This document shows, in pieces, positions 54,019 to 64,000 of a stretch of DNA of 64,000 nt. The stretch's first letter is position 1, and each line of letters opens with the position of its first letter. Origin of the DNA: Taxillus chinensis. Lineage: Eukaryota > Streptophyta > Magnoliopsida > Santalales > Loranthaceae. Made by a program: the position numbers and the translations under genes. The stretch spans positions 14,230,853 to 14,294,852 of the forward strand of contig CM042087.1 of the NCBI GenBank assembly GCA_023512835.1, written 5' to 3'. The notes below the pieces were generated by a model. That model was not told the origin of the DNA and ran no database searches. It was given only the letters and a program-made list of their open reading frames with translations.

Positions 54019-54926
54019 GCTGCCCCGTTTTGTGCATTGTTTGTATACAAATAGTGTATAAAGACAGAAAGGAGTCATTTTGGATGGGTTGGAGCATTTA
54101 CTTGACTTACCTAGCACGGAGGAAGAGGAGAATGAGACGGTTGGGTCTGTCCCCAAGAATTAAAAGGGGCTTCTCAGGCCGGTGGGCTTTAAACAATTTG
54201 AATGAGGCATCTAAGGCCTAATAAGAATGGAAAGGGCATTTGAAGCCTAACAAGAAGCGAAAAGGCATCTGAGGCCTAACAAAAATTGAAAAGGCATCCA
54301 AGGCCTAGTAAAAAGGGAAAAGGCATCCAAGGTCTAACAGGAAGGGAAAAGGTATCCAAAGCCTAATAGAAAGGGAAAAGGCAACCAAGGCCTAACAGGA
54401 ATTGAAAAGACAACCAAGGCCTGATAGGAATTGAAATGGCATCCAAGGCCTAGCAGAAATTGAAAAGGCATCCAAGGCCTAACAAAAAGGGAAAAGCCAA
54501 CCAAGGCCTAACATGTATTGAAAAGGCAGCCAAGGCCTAGCAGAAATTGAAAAGGCATCCAAGGCCTAACAGGAATTGAAAAGGCATCCAAGGCCTGATA
54601 GGAATTGAAAAGGTATCGAAGGCCTAATAGAAATTGAAAAGGCATCCAAGGCCTGAACAGGTAGTGAAAAGGCATACAAGGCCTGATAGGAATTGAAAAC
54701 GCATCCAAGGCCTGATAGGAATTGAAAAGGCATCAAAGGCCTAATAGAAATTCAAAAGGCATCCAAAGCCTAACAGGAATTGAAAAGGTATCCAAGGGCT
54801 GAACAGGTAGTGAAAAGGCATCCAAGGACTGGACAGAAATTGAAAAGGCATCCAAGGCCTAGACAAAGGTGACTAATTGTTGAAGAAGGTTGCTAACGAC
54901 CTGATCTGGGCTCCCTCTACGAGTTC
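54019..54926 (-). other. second Tat element: polypurine tract and 3' UTR
   Basis: The polypurine tract is at 54019-54031 on -. A conserved stretch (54032-54204) matches 13440-13605 of the first element. The 29-base array follows at 54205-54862. It is cut at 54926 by a Copia LTR fragment, so the integrase and the hairpins are not present. Confidence 0.85.
54205..54862 (-). repeat. tandem array, about 22 units of 29 bases, reverse of 12923-13440
   Basis: Units read GGCATCCAAGGCCTAACAGG then 'aattgaaaa' or 'aagggaaaa' on +. Longer than the array in the first element (about 22 against 18 units), so copy number changes between elements. It has no coding value. Confidence 0.93.
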
Positions 54927-55394
54927 TATTGGATCAATCCCAGAATTTGGATGATGTAAATAAAACCCTATATAATTTGATCTAAAACTTTGGTTGTTTT
55001 ATCTTAAGTTATTGCAGAAGATACGATCTTAATTCGGACCTACACCCATGAGAGCAAAGCTAAGGACATGATACATAATCCTGATCCGAACAAGAGTGAG
55101 TGTCGTTAAAACACTTGGTAAATAACCAAGTCTCTCCTTCATACGAAATAAGGATCATTCGTGTGCACCAATCACTTAAAGTTACGGATTAAGGAAACTG
55201 CGCCTAACATCTTAAACGGACTAAATTATATAGATGTGGAGTAAGAATCCTAGTCTACAAGTCGCATGGAGTAAGATATAGTCATCGCGGAATAAAAAGC
55301 TAAGTCTTCCACTCATGCGGAATAAGGAAAAGAAGACACAGAGTAAGGAATCCGAGCCTTCCATACATGCGGAGTAAGGAAGTACCTGTGCGGA
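54927..55394 (+). repeat. Copia LTR fragment (5' part)
   Basis: It starts 'tattggatcaatcccagaatttgg', the family LTR start with TG changed to TA, and runs through 'gagcaaagctaagga' and the beginning of the GGAGTAAGGA array. It is cut at 55394 by an Athila-like LTR. Confidence 0.88.
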
Positions 55395-55652
55395 TGACAA
55401 CGTGCATTTATGCCGTTATCCTATGCCTTATATAGGGTGTTTTAGCGTATGTTTTGTACCTATTTGCATGTTATTTTCGACATATTTGCTCTAACCCCTA
55501 GGAAGACCCTGTTTGGTGTATAGTGGTACTTTTTGAGTGTTTTTGGAAGGTTTTGGAGCAACCTTGTCCCACACACTTTGGCTAGATCACTCCATCAACT
55601 CACAAGGAAGCTATAGGAAGAAGATGGAAGCAAAATGAAGGCAAAATCAAGG

Positions 55653-55804
55653 TGCACGTGAAATGCCTTCTCACGTGCATTCTCACGTGCAAGGATTTTA
55701 TTGCATGGATGCCTTCTACAACTCAAGAGGAAGCTTTGGAGCAAATTTGAGTCAAATTGGAGCTGCACGTGAAAAGGGTCTTCTCACGTGCATTCTCACG
55801 TGCA
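55653..55804. promoter_or_regulatory. two TGCACGTGA/TCACGTGCA modules, each with an extra half
   Basis: Module 1: TGCACGTGA 55653-55661, TCACGTGCA 55671-55679 and again 55683-55691. Module 2: 55764-55772, 55784-55792 and 55796-55804. The arms are exact. Both include the G-box CACGTG. Confidence 0.5.
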
Positions 55805-55925
55805 AGCATTTTTGTGCTCCCAATGATGTATTTTGTTGTTTTAATCATTTTCCTCTAAAGAACTGGGGTCAAATTTGGTGTAGTTTGAGTTTTATTTCGC
55901 CTAGAACATCGATTAGTGTCACTAA

Positions 55926-56015
55926 CCAAAACGACGTCGTTTTGGTCATGACCACATTTATAATTAGGGCACACCTTTTGTAACCCTAATTTGGCCCACT
56001 AAAACCTATAAATAG
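55926..56015 (+). promoter_or_regulatory. Athila-like LTR promoter: exact 20-base palindrome and TATA box
   Basis: CCAAAACGAC followed by GTCGTTTTGG is an exact palindrome at 55926-55945. TATAAATAG lies at 56007-56015, about 60 bases downstream, followed by a leader. The same order occurs at 60095-60177. Confidence 0.6.
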
Positions 56016-56405
56016 GGGTCTTTGGAGGCATTGTAAATCATCTTGAGTGGGAGAATCTGATCTGAGTTCTGAAAAGAGCTATAGCCATTGCTAAAAGATC
56101 GGATTGTCCTTGGCAAGGAGTGAGTTTGGGCGGCAGCAGACTGGAGTCTTTGGAGGCCGGAGTCCTGGTTCATCTTGGGGTCTTCCTTTATTGTCCTGGT
56201 ACTGTAATCATGTTCTTTCCTATGATTGTTATTGTTTTTATCATGATTATGGAGTAGTCTTGTTAGACTAGGGGAGCAATGTAGCCCCCAAGAAATTGTA
56301 GCAGATTGGTTATGGTTGTTCAATAAAATAGAATTCAGTTCTTGTTTAATTCACTTGTATGAAAGCAAATGCCTGATTTATGCATGATTAGGTAATCTTA
56401 TTACT

Positions 56406-56830
56406 AATTTAAAGATAAATAAAAAAAAAAAAAAAAACAAAAAAAAATTATAAATTTTTAATTTTTTACCTTAAAAAGAGGGAATGGGTTTTTTTTTTAT
56501 TTATAAGATAAAGGGAGATGAATTTGGGGTGGGTAAAAAAAATAGTAAATAAAAAAGAGAGGGGGGGGGGGGGAGGGGGGGGGGGTGTTTTGGTTGGGGT
56601 GGTTTTTCCAATAATATAAAAAAAATTTGTTATTTTTTTTTTTTAATTTTTTTCCTTGGTGGGGGGGTGGGAGAATTTTTTTTTCAAAAGGGGAGGGGAA
56701 GGGGGGGGGGGGGGTGGGGGGTGGGAAAAAGAAAAGAAAAAGGGAAAGGCAACCAACCAGGGGGGAAGAAAAAATTGTTGGTTTTGGGGGTTTTAATAAA
56801 ATAAAGGAGGGGAAAAAAAAACAAAGTTAC
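56406..56830. repeat. low-complexity block of A, T and G runs, possible assembly artefact
   Basis: Long homopolymers (A16, G13, T12 and others), almost no C, and G runs broken by single T or A. It does not look like any other part of the window. It begins inside an LTR and ends before an Athila internal fragment. It may be a degraded simple repeat or low-quality consensus. ORFs here are spurious. Confidence 0.8.
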
Positions 56831-57190
56831 TCATTATAAAGACAAGCTACATGAGCCCACCACTACTATGTTTGATTTGGAATCATCTTCCCAAGAGAAG
56901 GAAGTGCTTGACAAGGGAGGTAACCATGCGTGCATCATGACTACTCCAAGTGTGGAGTATGTTGAATTTTTGTTACCTCCTCGATGGGTTGAGAGGAAGG
57001 AGAACCATAAGTTTATAGAGGTGTCTCCCTATCAACATTTGAATCAGGAGTTCAAGTGGCTCCCATAGCGGTTCATTCATCCAATTGATGTGGTCTATGA
57101 GACTGTTGAGGTTTATAATGCAAGGATGAAATCCTTTCATACTTTGGTTGAGCTTAGTATGACACAGTCTAGCTACAGACCTTAAATAAA
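56831..57190 (+). pseudogene. Athila-like internal fragment (end of pol)
   Basis: A short open frame at 56868-57068, then continuing after a stop with 'HPIDVVYETVEVYNARMKSF' (about 57075-57134). It is followed by 'ctagctacagaccttaaataaagtgcttgttgggaggcaaccc' type sequence (57169-57211); the 'ttgggaggcaaccc' word is a hallmark just after pol in Athila elements. No catalytic motif remains, so the domain cannot be named. Confidence 0.5.
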
Positions 57191-59578
57191 GTGCTTGTTG
57201 GGAGGCAACCCAAAGGTTTTGTTTTAGTTTTTATTTTATTTTGTTTATTGTTTGCTAACCATGGTGCAGGAGCAGCAGTTTGGTCTTCACTAACCACCTT
57301 GCAGGCTTTAAAGAGCAAATTCATGGGCCCTGGACTTCTAGATTTATTTTTAAGGCCCAAGTCCTAGAGTAAGAACAAGTGAAGCTCAAAAGTGCTTGCA
57401 ATTGAACCCAAACATATGTCATGCAGTAGGGAAAGATGATCTTCATTAAATGGGCAAGCTATAGAAGAAAAATGGGCTAATTTGGGCCTGCACGTCACAA
57501 TGCACGTGACATGGCGATATGGCGTGCACCTTTGTTTGCTCTGAAATTTTAATGGAAGGTAGATACCATCATGGGGAATAATAAAGCCTTCTGCACGCAA
57601 TATCGTAGCCGTCAATTGGGTGGTCAAAAGGCAAAAATATCACTTTTCTGCCTTATAGAGTCTTCAAACATATGACGTGCAGAAGTGACATTTGATCTAC
57701 AGCTGACAAGGGATCCACCATCAAAATTTGAGCCAATTTGGACCTGCACGCCACAAAGTCCATATGACGTGCAAGGGGTAATTTCGTCCGATTAACCTGA
57801 AAATTTGAGGACACGTTTATGGCACAATTTGGAGTAACTTTTGTTCTGCACGGCATATCATATGAGATTGTTTTCCTAAGGTATTTCCTAGGTCAAACAA
57901 TGCAAAAACGCGTTTTCTTAGAACTAAAATTGGGGAGAATTGTTCTTGCTACCGTCTGCGAGGTAAGTATCTTCGTACTCCCTATTTCATGCCATGAGGA
58001 CATAGCATACTTTAAGTGTGGTGTAGGGAGTAACTTGAGCCACTTGTTTGTCCTTTATGCTGTGTGATTGCATGTTTTGTTTTTTTTGGTTTTCCTTTTT
58101 GGCTTGTTTATTAGTTGTAATTTTTTTTAAAAATTTTGTGTGATTGTTTGATTTGCTTGAATGTGTGATTTGCATGTGGAAAAGGCATGACTACTAGATA
58201 TGCAATTTTGACTTAAATTTAAAATTTTGGCTTAAATTTTAATTTTTATGCCACATTAGTATCATGTTGTGATAAGGGTGTTAAAGTAATTAATGTGTGT
58301 TATGATTTGGTTTAAGCATGTCTTTACTTCTTGAATGATATCACCATGTTTTTGGAGCTGAAATTTGAATATTAGCTGAGCATGACATGTTAGGATAACA
58401 CTTATTGACACTTAGAGTTGAGTGAAAGAAAATCCAAAAGGAAAATGAGAAAAACCTCTTTCTAGCCCTTGAGTGACATTTATGGTTTATGGGTAATAGT
58501 TTGATTTGATGCTCCTCTCTACATTTAACATTAGTTATTTAATGGTAGGAGTTAAGTAAGCATAATGATTACTTATTAGTGCTCAGTGTTTGGTGTATTG
58601 CTAGTGATACAAGGCCATTTAAGTCAATTTGACTTCCTATGTATCCTAGTTTCTGTTTTGTTGTGTTGTATATGTAGAAGGCTGTGATGCACAATGTGAA
58701 AAAGCCATCACTTAATTTGATAATGGGATGTGAGACATCAATGAATTTCTGTCTCTCCTTATGTAGCAAAATGGCAAGGGGTATGCATTAGAAAAATCAG
58801 TCTTATTTATGTGTTATGTGAGTAAAAAAAAGAGTGAATAATTCATCAAGGGAGAGCATAAAATGCAACCTTGTAAGGTTATTATTTAAAAGAAGTGTGA
58901 AAAAAAAAACAAAAACAAAAACAAAAAAACAAAAAAAGTTTTCAGAATAAAAGCCATAATGGCTGAGTTGTGTTTATTTAGAGTGTTGAGCTCATTTCTT
59001 TGGCTCAAGGTGTGTTTTATCAGTCATTAGAGTAGAGTGTGAGTTTATTGAGAATAGAATAGTGTGAGTTTTCAAACAAAGTATAATAAAGAGTGTGTTT
59101 CCTTTGATGAGCACAATAGGGAACTCTCATGTTTGCTTGGCAAGTACTTAATTGATAACTAGTGGAGAATGTAGGAGGAGCTTTCCAACCATTGATTTTC
59201 TGTTAGGTATGGTATTTGGGCTTGTGTGGAGAGAAATGAGAGTTTATATTTGAGTGAGGCAGCTTTATCCTAGGTGAGAATTTTAAGGGAAATTAGGTGC
59301 TGTTTTACCATGGTATGCTTGCTAATGTCTGAATTTTCAGTGATGAGACTACATGGTTGTTAGACTTAGGGGTATGGACATGATTAAGCTAAATTATAAT
59401 TCATTTGGTTACTTAAATTCCCACTTCATCATGATAGAGTTGCATGCCTAGGAAACCATGACTCTCTTTGATTTTTATTTATCTTATTTTCATTCCAGTG
59501 TGACTGTATGTTTATTTTATTTTTGTATGTCTGTGTGTTTTTGCTTGAGGACAAGCAATGGTTCAAGTGTGGTGTATT
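57191..59578 (+). other. Athila-like 3' internal region without a gene
   Basis: About 2.4 kb with no supportable ORF; an env-like gene, if ever present, is gone. It carries palindromic half-modules (57489-57527 and 57669-57772), a purine-rich 'taagtgtggtgtagggag' near 58012, an A-rich simple run (58908-58938) and, at the end, 'gaggacaagcaatggttcaagtgtggtgtatt' type sequence (59547-59578) that acts as the polypurine-tract region before the 3' LTR. Confidence 0.65.
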
Positions 59579-59835
59579 TGATAATGTGCATTTATGCCGT
59601 TATTCTAGTGCAGATTTAAGGTATTAAAGAGCATGATTAGAGCTTAATTCATCAATATTTCTTAGATATTTGCTCTAACACCCTAGGAAGACTGCTTGGC
59701 CTATATATATATGTTTTTGAGCTGTTTTGGCAGGTTTTTAGGCAATTTCATCTCATGGACATCAGCCAAATCACTTCATTTACCAAAGAAGGAACTTGTG
59801 CCAAAATAGGACAGCCTGAGGAGGCAAAACAAGAG

Positions 59836-59962
59836 TGCACGCCATATGGACCATTATGACGTGCAAGGATTTTATTGCAGCCCTGCCTTCTAAACATTTC
59901 AAGGAAGCTTGGAGCAAAATTTCAGACCATTTGGAGGTGAACGTCATATGGCCATATGACGT
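59836..59962. promoter_or_regulatory. two palindromic modules, one an exact 22-base palindrome
   Basis: Module 1 (59836-59865): TGCACGCCATATGG with CCATTATGACGTGCA, imperfect. Module 2 (59941-59962): ACGTCATATGG directly followed by CCATATGACGT, exact, and continuing with GCA. The inner arms differ from those of the other modules but still pair. Confidence 0.5.
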
Positions 59963-60094
59963 GCAATGTGCCGTGCAGCTGGATTTTTGCATCGATTGCT
60001 TTGTTTTGTTATTTTAAACACTTTTCTCTAAAGCACCTAGTCCAAATTATGCTTGGTTCGAGTTGTACTCAAGTTGGAAGAAGAATGGAAACTA

Positions 60095-60177
60095 CTTATC
60101 AAAACTACGTCGTTTTGATAAGTGGCAACTGCTGACGGCTAGGGCACTCATTGCACAGCAGTTTTCTCTATAAATAA
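60095..60177 (+). promoter_or_regulatory. Athila-like 3' LTR promoter: palindrome and TATA box
   Basis: CTTATCAAAAC...GTTTTGATAAG around an ACGTCG core (60095-60122) pairs over 28 bases with one mismatch. TATAAATAA is at 60169-60177. Confidence 0.6.
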
Positions 60178-61091
60178 AGGAGGCAGTAGCCGTTTTGGAG
60201 CATATAGAGAGGGGGGCATGTTTTTTAGAGAGAGAGAGAGAGAGGCTGACGGTTTTGGAGGCTAGGGTTCTAATCCTGGAAGCTGCAGGCCCTAGGAGGT
60301 CTGACGGCTGGAGAAGACCTAAAGTTGGAATTTTGCTGCACCTGCTTAAGGATGATGTTCTTTATTTCTTATTATTTATCCAAGAACATGTGTGAGTAGT
60401 TTCCTTTATCTAGGGGAGCAATGTAGCTCCCTATGTTGTCAAACTGATTGATTGAATATTGAGTTTGTTTAATTGAGATTGCATGTTTTATGGATCTGTT
60501 CTTATCTTTTAATATCTGGGCTGTACACCTGGGTTTTCTTACCCTTAGTCTGAGGTTGATCTTTGATTCATAACATATTTGTGATTGGTGTGACCATTAT
60601 CCTGTCATGGGTATGATAATTAGGCTTTGCATGTTGATGTCACGATGACCATTTAGGCAGACAGCACTTAGAAGAGCTGGCAATGACCAATTGCAGTACC
60701 TTGGCTTAGTTATAGCCTGTTATCAATTAAATAATCTCAAGAACCTTAAAATCAGTAGAAACAACGTAGGGAGGTGAAGTTGTGACCCTAGATGCCTTTA
60801 ATTCTTGAATCTTAATCCTAAAATCAACTTGCTTTCTTTGTTTATTCAGAAAACCAAATAAAAATTAGATCTTTAGTTATAAAAAGAATTCGTTTTTGCC
60901 AAGACATTTTAGAGAGCAAGAGTAATTGAGTGGTTTGGTTTAAAAAACTAGAGAACTAGGCTAATTACTGTGGGTTCGATCCCTTACTTTCTACTATTCT
61001 GTTTAGTGTATACTAAGGGAATTAAATATCTTGAAGAGAGGTTTAACGACGTTAGTTAACTCTTTTAGGAAGGCTACAAATCTGTCTATCA

Positions 61092-62737
61092 GTAGCTTGT
61101 GTGGAGGTTGATGGTTCGGAGCGAAGGCCAGGTTTAACTCAGATGTCGTCCAGATCAGTTCTAAATGTAGAGGCTATTTCCCCGGATTTTAACCACTTAC
61201 GATTTATTTCCTTTATCTTTTTAAGTTCATTCTCGAGTCTTTTTAGAATAACTTTTAGGCCAGTTAGGATGGTATTTAGCAAATGATTTTCTGCTCTTAA
61301 GTCATGATACCAAGCCTCTTTACTCCTGAAGTCAGCTATGTCTTTTTTAAGTCTAGCAACAGTAAATTCAAGATGTTTATTCTGACTTTCCATATGTTTG
61401 TACATTTGAGTAATTATAAGTCTCTCATTCTTTTCATGATCACGTTCAGTAGTAAGAGATTTTAATTTACTCATGAGCTCAGAGATAGAAGGTACCTCAG
61501 TATTTGCCATGAGGCAGACGTTCGGCTTTGGGGTCGGCTCATCATCAGAGGATCCCTTCTCTTCTTTCGAGCCACTGATGTACTTTGTGACAAACGCCTT
61601 CCTCTTGTTCTTGCTATTGTCTGAGGTGGAGCGTAGGAGAGTAGCCTTGTCACTTTTCTCGGCCGTTTTATATTGGGATTTACAATCCTTGGCCCAGTGA
61701 CTGGGTTTCCCACAGTTGTAGCATTCTTGGGAACTTGACTCCGATCGTTCCTTCCTTCTAGATGATGATGAGGAGCCCCTTCTAAATCCTTTTCTGCTTT
61801 TCCGTAGGAATCGCTCGAAGGATTTGACCATAAGAGCTATTTCTTCTTCAGCGTCCGAGTCAGAGTTCTTTGACTCTTCCTTATCATCATTTCGTTGTAT
61901 GCTGAAGCATTTCATAGCTTTGAAAGCTACCCCCTTTTCTTTCCAAGCTATTTTCTCATCCTGGTCAGAATATTTGAACCTGACCTCATGACTCTGTAGC
62001 TCTCCATATAGTTCTTCAAGGGGATCATACTGCCAATTCTTGTCGGCTTGCATTTGGAGCTACTTGGAGTAGTAGCGATCCGACACGGAGCAAAAAAACT
62101 TGTCATTGATTTGGGATTGAGAGTAGTGCTCATTGATAGTTTTTAGCTCAAGGATGAGCTTGCCAAATCTCTGATAGATGCTTTCGACGGATTCGCCAGG
62201 TTTGTGATTAAAGCTCTCAAAGTTCTACCTGAGAGCACAAATGATGTTCTACATTTGGGACTGACTTCCCTCATAGAGGATTGTCAGCTTATCCCATACA
62301 GCTTTCACTGTTGTGCAGGCCTGGACGTCTGTGAAAGCTTCGGAGTCCAAAGACGATGTGACATATGCCAGAGCCTTTTCGCTAGCACACTTCCAGGCTC
62401 TTTCATCGTGGGTAAGTTCAACATCAGTCTTTGGCCTTCTAACTCCATGTTCTCCGATAGTCATCGGAATCGGTATCTCCTAATGAAGACACGACCACAT
62501 GAGATGATCATGGCATACCATGAACATTCTCATACGAACATTCCACTGGGAGAAAAGCTCAAGCATGAATTTTGGTGCTTTGGTCTGAGTGACACCAGAA
62601 CACTGTGGCTGTGGTGCAGCGGCAGCAGCAGGTTGAGGTGGATTGACATTTTCACTGCTGCTTCGATTTGGGATAGGCTCTTCAGCTCCTCCGGAGCTGA
62701 ATCGAGTATTGAATAGCATGCTACTTTCCTCAGCCAT
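61092..62737 (-). pseudogene. gag: Copia-D gag
   Basis: ATG at 62735-62737 ('MAEESSMLFNTRFSSGG'). The N-terminal part is at 62249-62737, broken by a stop near 62480. The rest runs 62053-61139 in one open frame, with an acidic patch, a Lys/Arg-rich region, an intact zinc knuckle CYNCGKPSHWAKDC (about 61700-61745), and a coiled coil. Between the two parts, frames shift near 62060-62250. It is cut at 61091 by the Athila-like LTR, so no pol remains. This is the only Copia copy here with a canonical knuckle. Confidence 0.88.
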
Positions 62738-62789
62738 TTTCGAGAGAGAGAAAGAGTGGGATCTCTACTTTGAGCAGGTAGAACTTACT

Positions 62790-62800
62790 TTGATACCACT
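62790..62800 (-). other. Copia-D primer-binding site
   Basis: On -, the LTR end is followed by AG and TGGTATCAAAG, the initiator tRNA-Met word with one change. The two-base spacer matches Copia-A. Confidence 0.8.
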
Positions 62801-63740
62801 TGTTGGTCCACGTGAGCCTATAAGGGGGGTGAATAGCCTCTTATCTAAAACTCTTTTCTTACTCTTTGGCACATCACTTATCATGTTAAGAGATAGAATC
62901 ACTGCGGAAGATAACCAGATAGTGGAAGTATTTTGTTTTATTATCAATTAATAAGTACAACAAAATAGAAGCAAAACTCCCTTACACTCTGTTTACAAAA
63001 TGACTCACATACTAGCCTCTTTGATCTTTATGAGCTCTTGTACAAATACACTTATTTTAAACTCACGAACTATCGCTCATACAGCCCCACAGTCTAATGT
63101 ACAAGTGTTACAATATATATAGAAACCTCCTTGAGAGACAATCTTGGAACTTGTTGTTCCAGACTATGTGCATATTGACTGTTCCTTGGAAATCTCTCTG
63201 CCTCAAATGCTATGGATGTGGTCTTCAGGATCTTGGGTTTGCAAAGCATAAGTGCCTTTATGAGTCCCCAAGTGCAGTTAAAGTTGTGTCCACATATCCA
63301 GGAGATCCACATGTAAGATTCTTTAGGTTCTCAACAAGTTTGTCTTACATCGGGACTTAGCTAGCTGGTGACTTTAAATGCGAAGAGATAAGTTGAAGCA
63401 ACATTTTCTTAATCCGGTGTAAGGTTCCTTACTCCGTGTTAACTAAGCTCGGATCCTTACTCCGTATCAGTGATTGCTTACTGCGTATCAATTGAGTACT
63501 GGAATCCTTATTCCATGTCAACGCTTCCTTATTATGTATGAATGAGAAGGTCGGAGTGCTTACTCCGCATCAGCGCTTCCTTACTCCGCGAGAGTTCCTT
63601 ACTCCGTATGAGTTAAAGGAATGGATGGCTTACTCCGTATTAGCACATCCTTACTTCGCATGATTGAGTAGTTCGGAGTCCTTACTCTGCATCTAATTTC
63701 CTTACTCCGTGCGAACAAAGGACTCGGGTACTTATTCCGC
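62801..63740 (-). repeat. Copia-D 5' LTR, distal part only
   Basis: On + it starts TGTTGGTCC and runs through the 'ggggtgaatag' block, the 'ataaccagatagtggaagtattttg' block and the TTCCTTACTCCG word array (63420-63730). It is cut at 63740 in the middle of the array by the next LTR. Confidence 0.9.
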
Positions 63741-64000
63741 TGACCCGGATAAATTATGTCTGAAGGTTTTGCAGCAAGTGCACTGGTCAAGTAATAAAAT
63801 GGAGTATTAAGACTCCGGTTGTCGAACCCACAGGGAGGTAGCTAATGCTGTTAAGCAGCAAGCACTAAGCTAACAAGTTGATTTTATGTCTGGACAATTG
63901 ATGTTTGTTGTGCAAATATTTTGAACAAAAAGATATTAAATCAGAATGTTGGCAAGCGGTTGGTATAGACATCTAGGGTCACAATGATTACCACCCAATC
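63741..64000 (-). repeat. 3' end of another Athila-like LTR
   Basis: On + it starts TGACCCGGATAAATTATG. Read on -, it shares 'gtgaccctagatg', 'aaaatcaactt' and 'tgtgggttcga' in the same order as 60782-60980, so it is the end of a related LTR in the opposite orientation. It continues beyond the window. Confidence 0.65.

Larger units (their letters stand above)
55395..56405 (+). repeat. Athila-like LTR, truncated
   Basis: It starts TGACAACGTGCATTTATGCCG, matching the LTR at 59579 (TGATAATGTGCATTTATGCCG). Both share the same order: palindromic modules, an ACGACGTCGT palindrome, a TATA box, and 'ctaggggagcaatgtagc' (56268 and 60411). They are clearly diverged, so not a recent pair. The right end dissolves into a poly-A and low-complexity block at 56406. 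Confidence 0.75.
59579..61091 (+). repeat. Athila-like 3' LTR, 1513 bases
   Basis: It runs from TGATAATGTGC to 'gtctatca'. It contains the palindromic modules at 59836-59962, the promoter at 60095-60177 and the 'gtgggttcgatccctt' word near 60972. The junction at 61091/61092 is clean: Copia-D gag sequence homologous to Copia-B starts there. Confidence 0.85.

Noticed and set aside
56627..56839. Gly/Lys/Arg-rich ORF
   Set aside because: It lies in the low-complexity block of G and A runs; no coding value.
1..64000. Host genes, tRNA, rRNA, MITEs or DNA transposons
   Set aside because: I looked for non-retroelement coding motifs, cloverleaf-like stretches and short terminal inverted repeats with target duplications, and found none I could support by eye.

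Overview
The window is repeat-rich DNA from a plant nuclear genome, most likely a eudicot. It is built almost entirely of LTR retrotransposons, in several layers of nested insertion. I find no host gene, rRNA, tRNA or CRISPR array that I can support. The plant call rests on the elements: an Ogre/Tat-type Ty3/Gypsy element with two RNase H domains, a chromovirus of the Tekay/Del type, Athila-like LTRs, and a SIRE/Tork-like Ty1/Copia family primed by initiator tRNA-Met. Every coding region carries stops or frameshifts, so all are annotated as pseudogenes. Element and lineage names are my inference from motifs, not from a search.

Layout. 1-394: end of an unrelated LTR. 395-14083: a 5'-truncated Tat/Ogre-like element on the + strand (ORF1, gag, protease, intron-like gap, RT/RNase H/archaeal-type RNase H, integrase, 3' UTR with duplicated hairpins and an 18-unit tandem array, polypurine tract, partial 3' LTR). 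Its ORF1 is split by a 3.3-kb solo LTR (677-3976, target duplication ATATT). 14084-21087: Copia-C on the - strand, reduced to its RNase H tail and its extra 3' ORF, and split by a 2.6-kb solo Tat LTR (15664-18308). 21088-23016: a Gypsy LTR truncated by the next element. 23017-35501: Copia-A on the + strand, the best-preserved Copia copy, with an unusual 2.76-kb ORF after pol. 35502-52249: Copia-B on the - strand, split by a complete Tekay-like element (36077-45316, target duplication CTGCC) and by a solo Copia LTR (48845-50212, target duplication CCAAG). 52250-54926: LTR and 3' UTR of a second Tat element on the - strand. 54927-55394: Copia LTR fragment. 55395-61091: Athila-like LTRs and internal remnants around a suspicious low-complexity block (56406-56830). 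61092-63740: gag and partial 5' LTR of Copia-D on the - strand. 63741-64000: end of another Athila-like LTR.

The most interesting content is (1) the extra 3' ORF of the Copia family. It ends in a domain with the His, Asp, Gln and Cys pattern of Ulp1/SENP (C48) cysteine proteases, placed after a plant-transposon-protein-like N-terminal region, and a second diverged copy shares most of this layout. (2) A class of palindromes with a constant TGCACG...CGTGCA edge and arms that change together, found in several LTR families. (3) A duplicated GAAA-loop hairpin just after the Tat integrase. (4) Word-like GGAGTAAGGAA arrays in the Copia LTRs that have gained and lost units between the two LTRs of one element.
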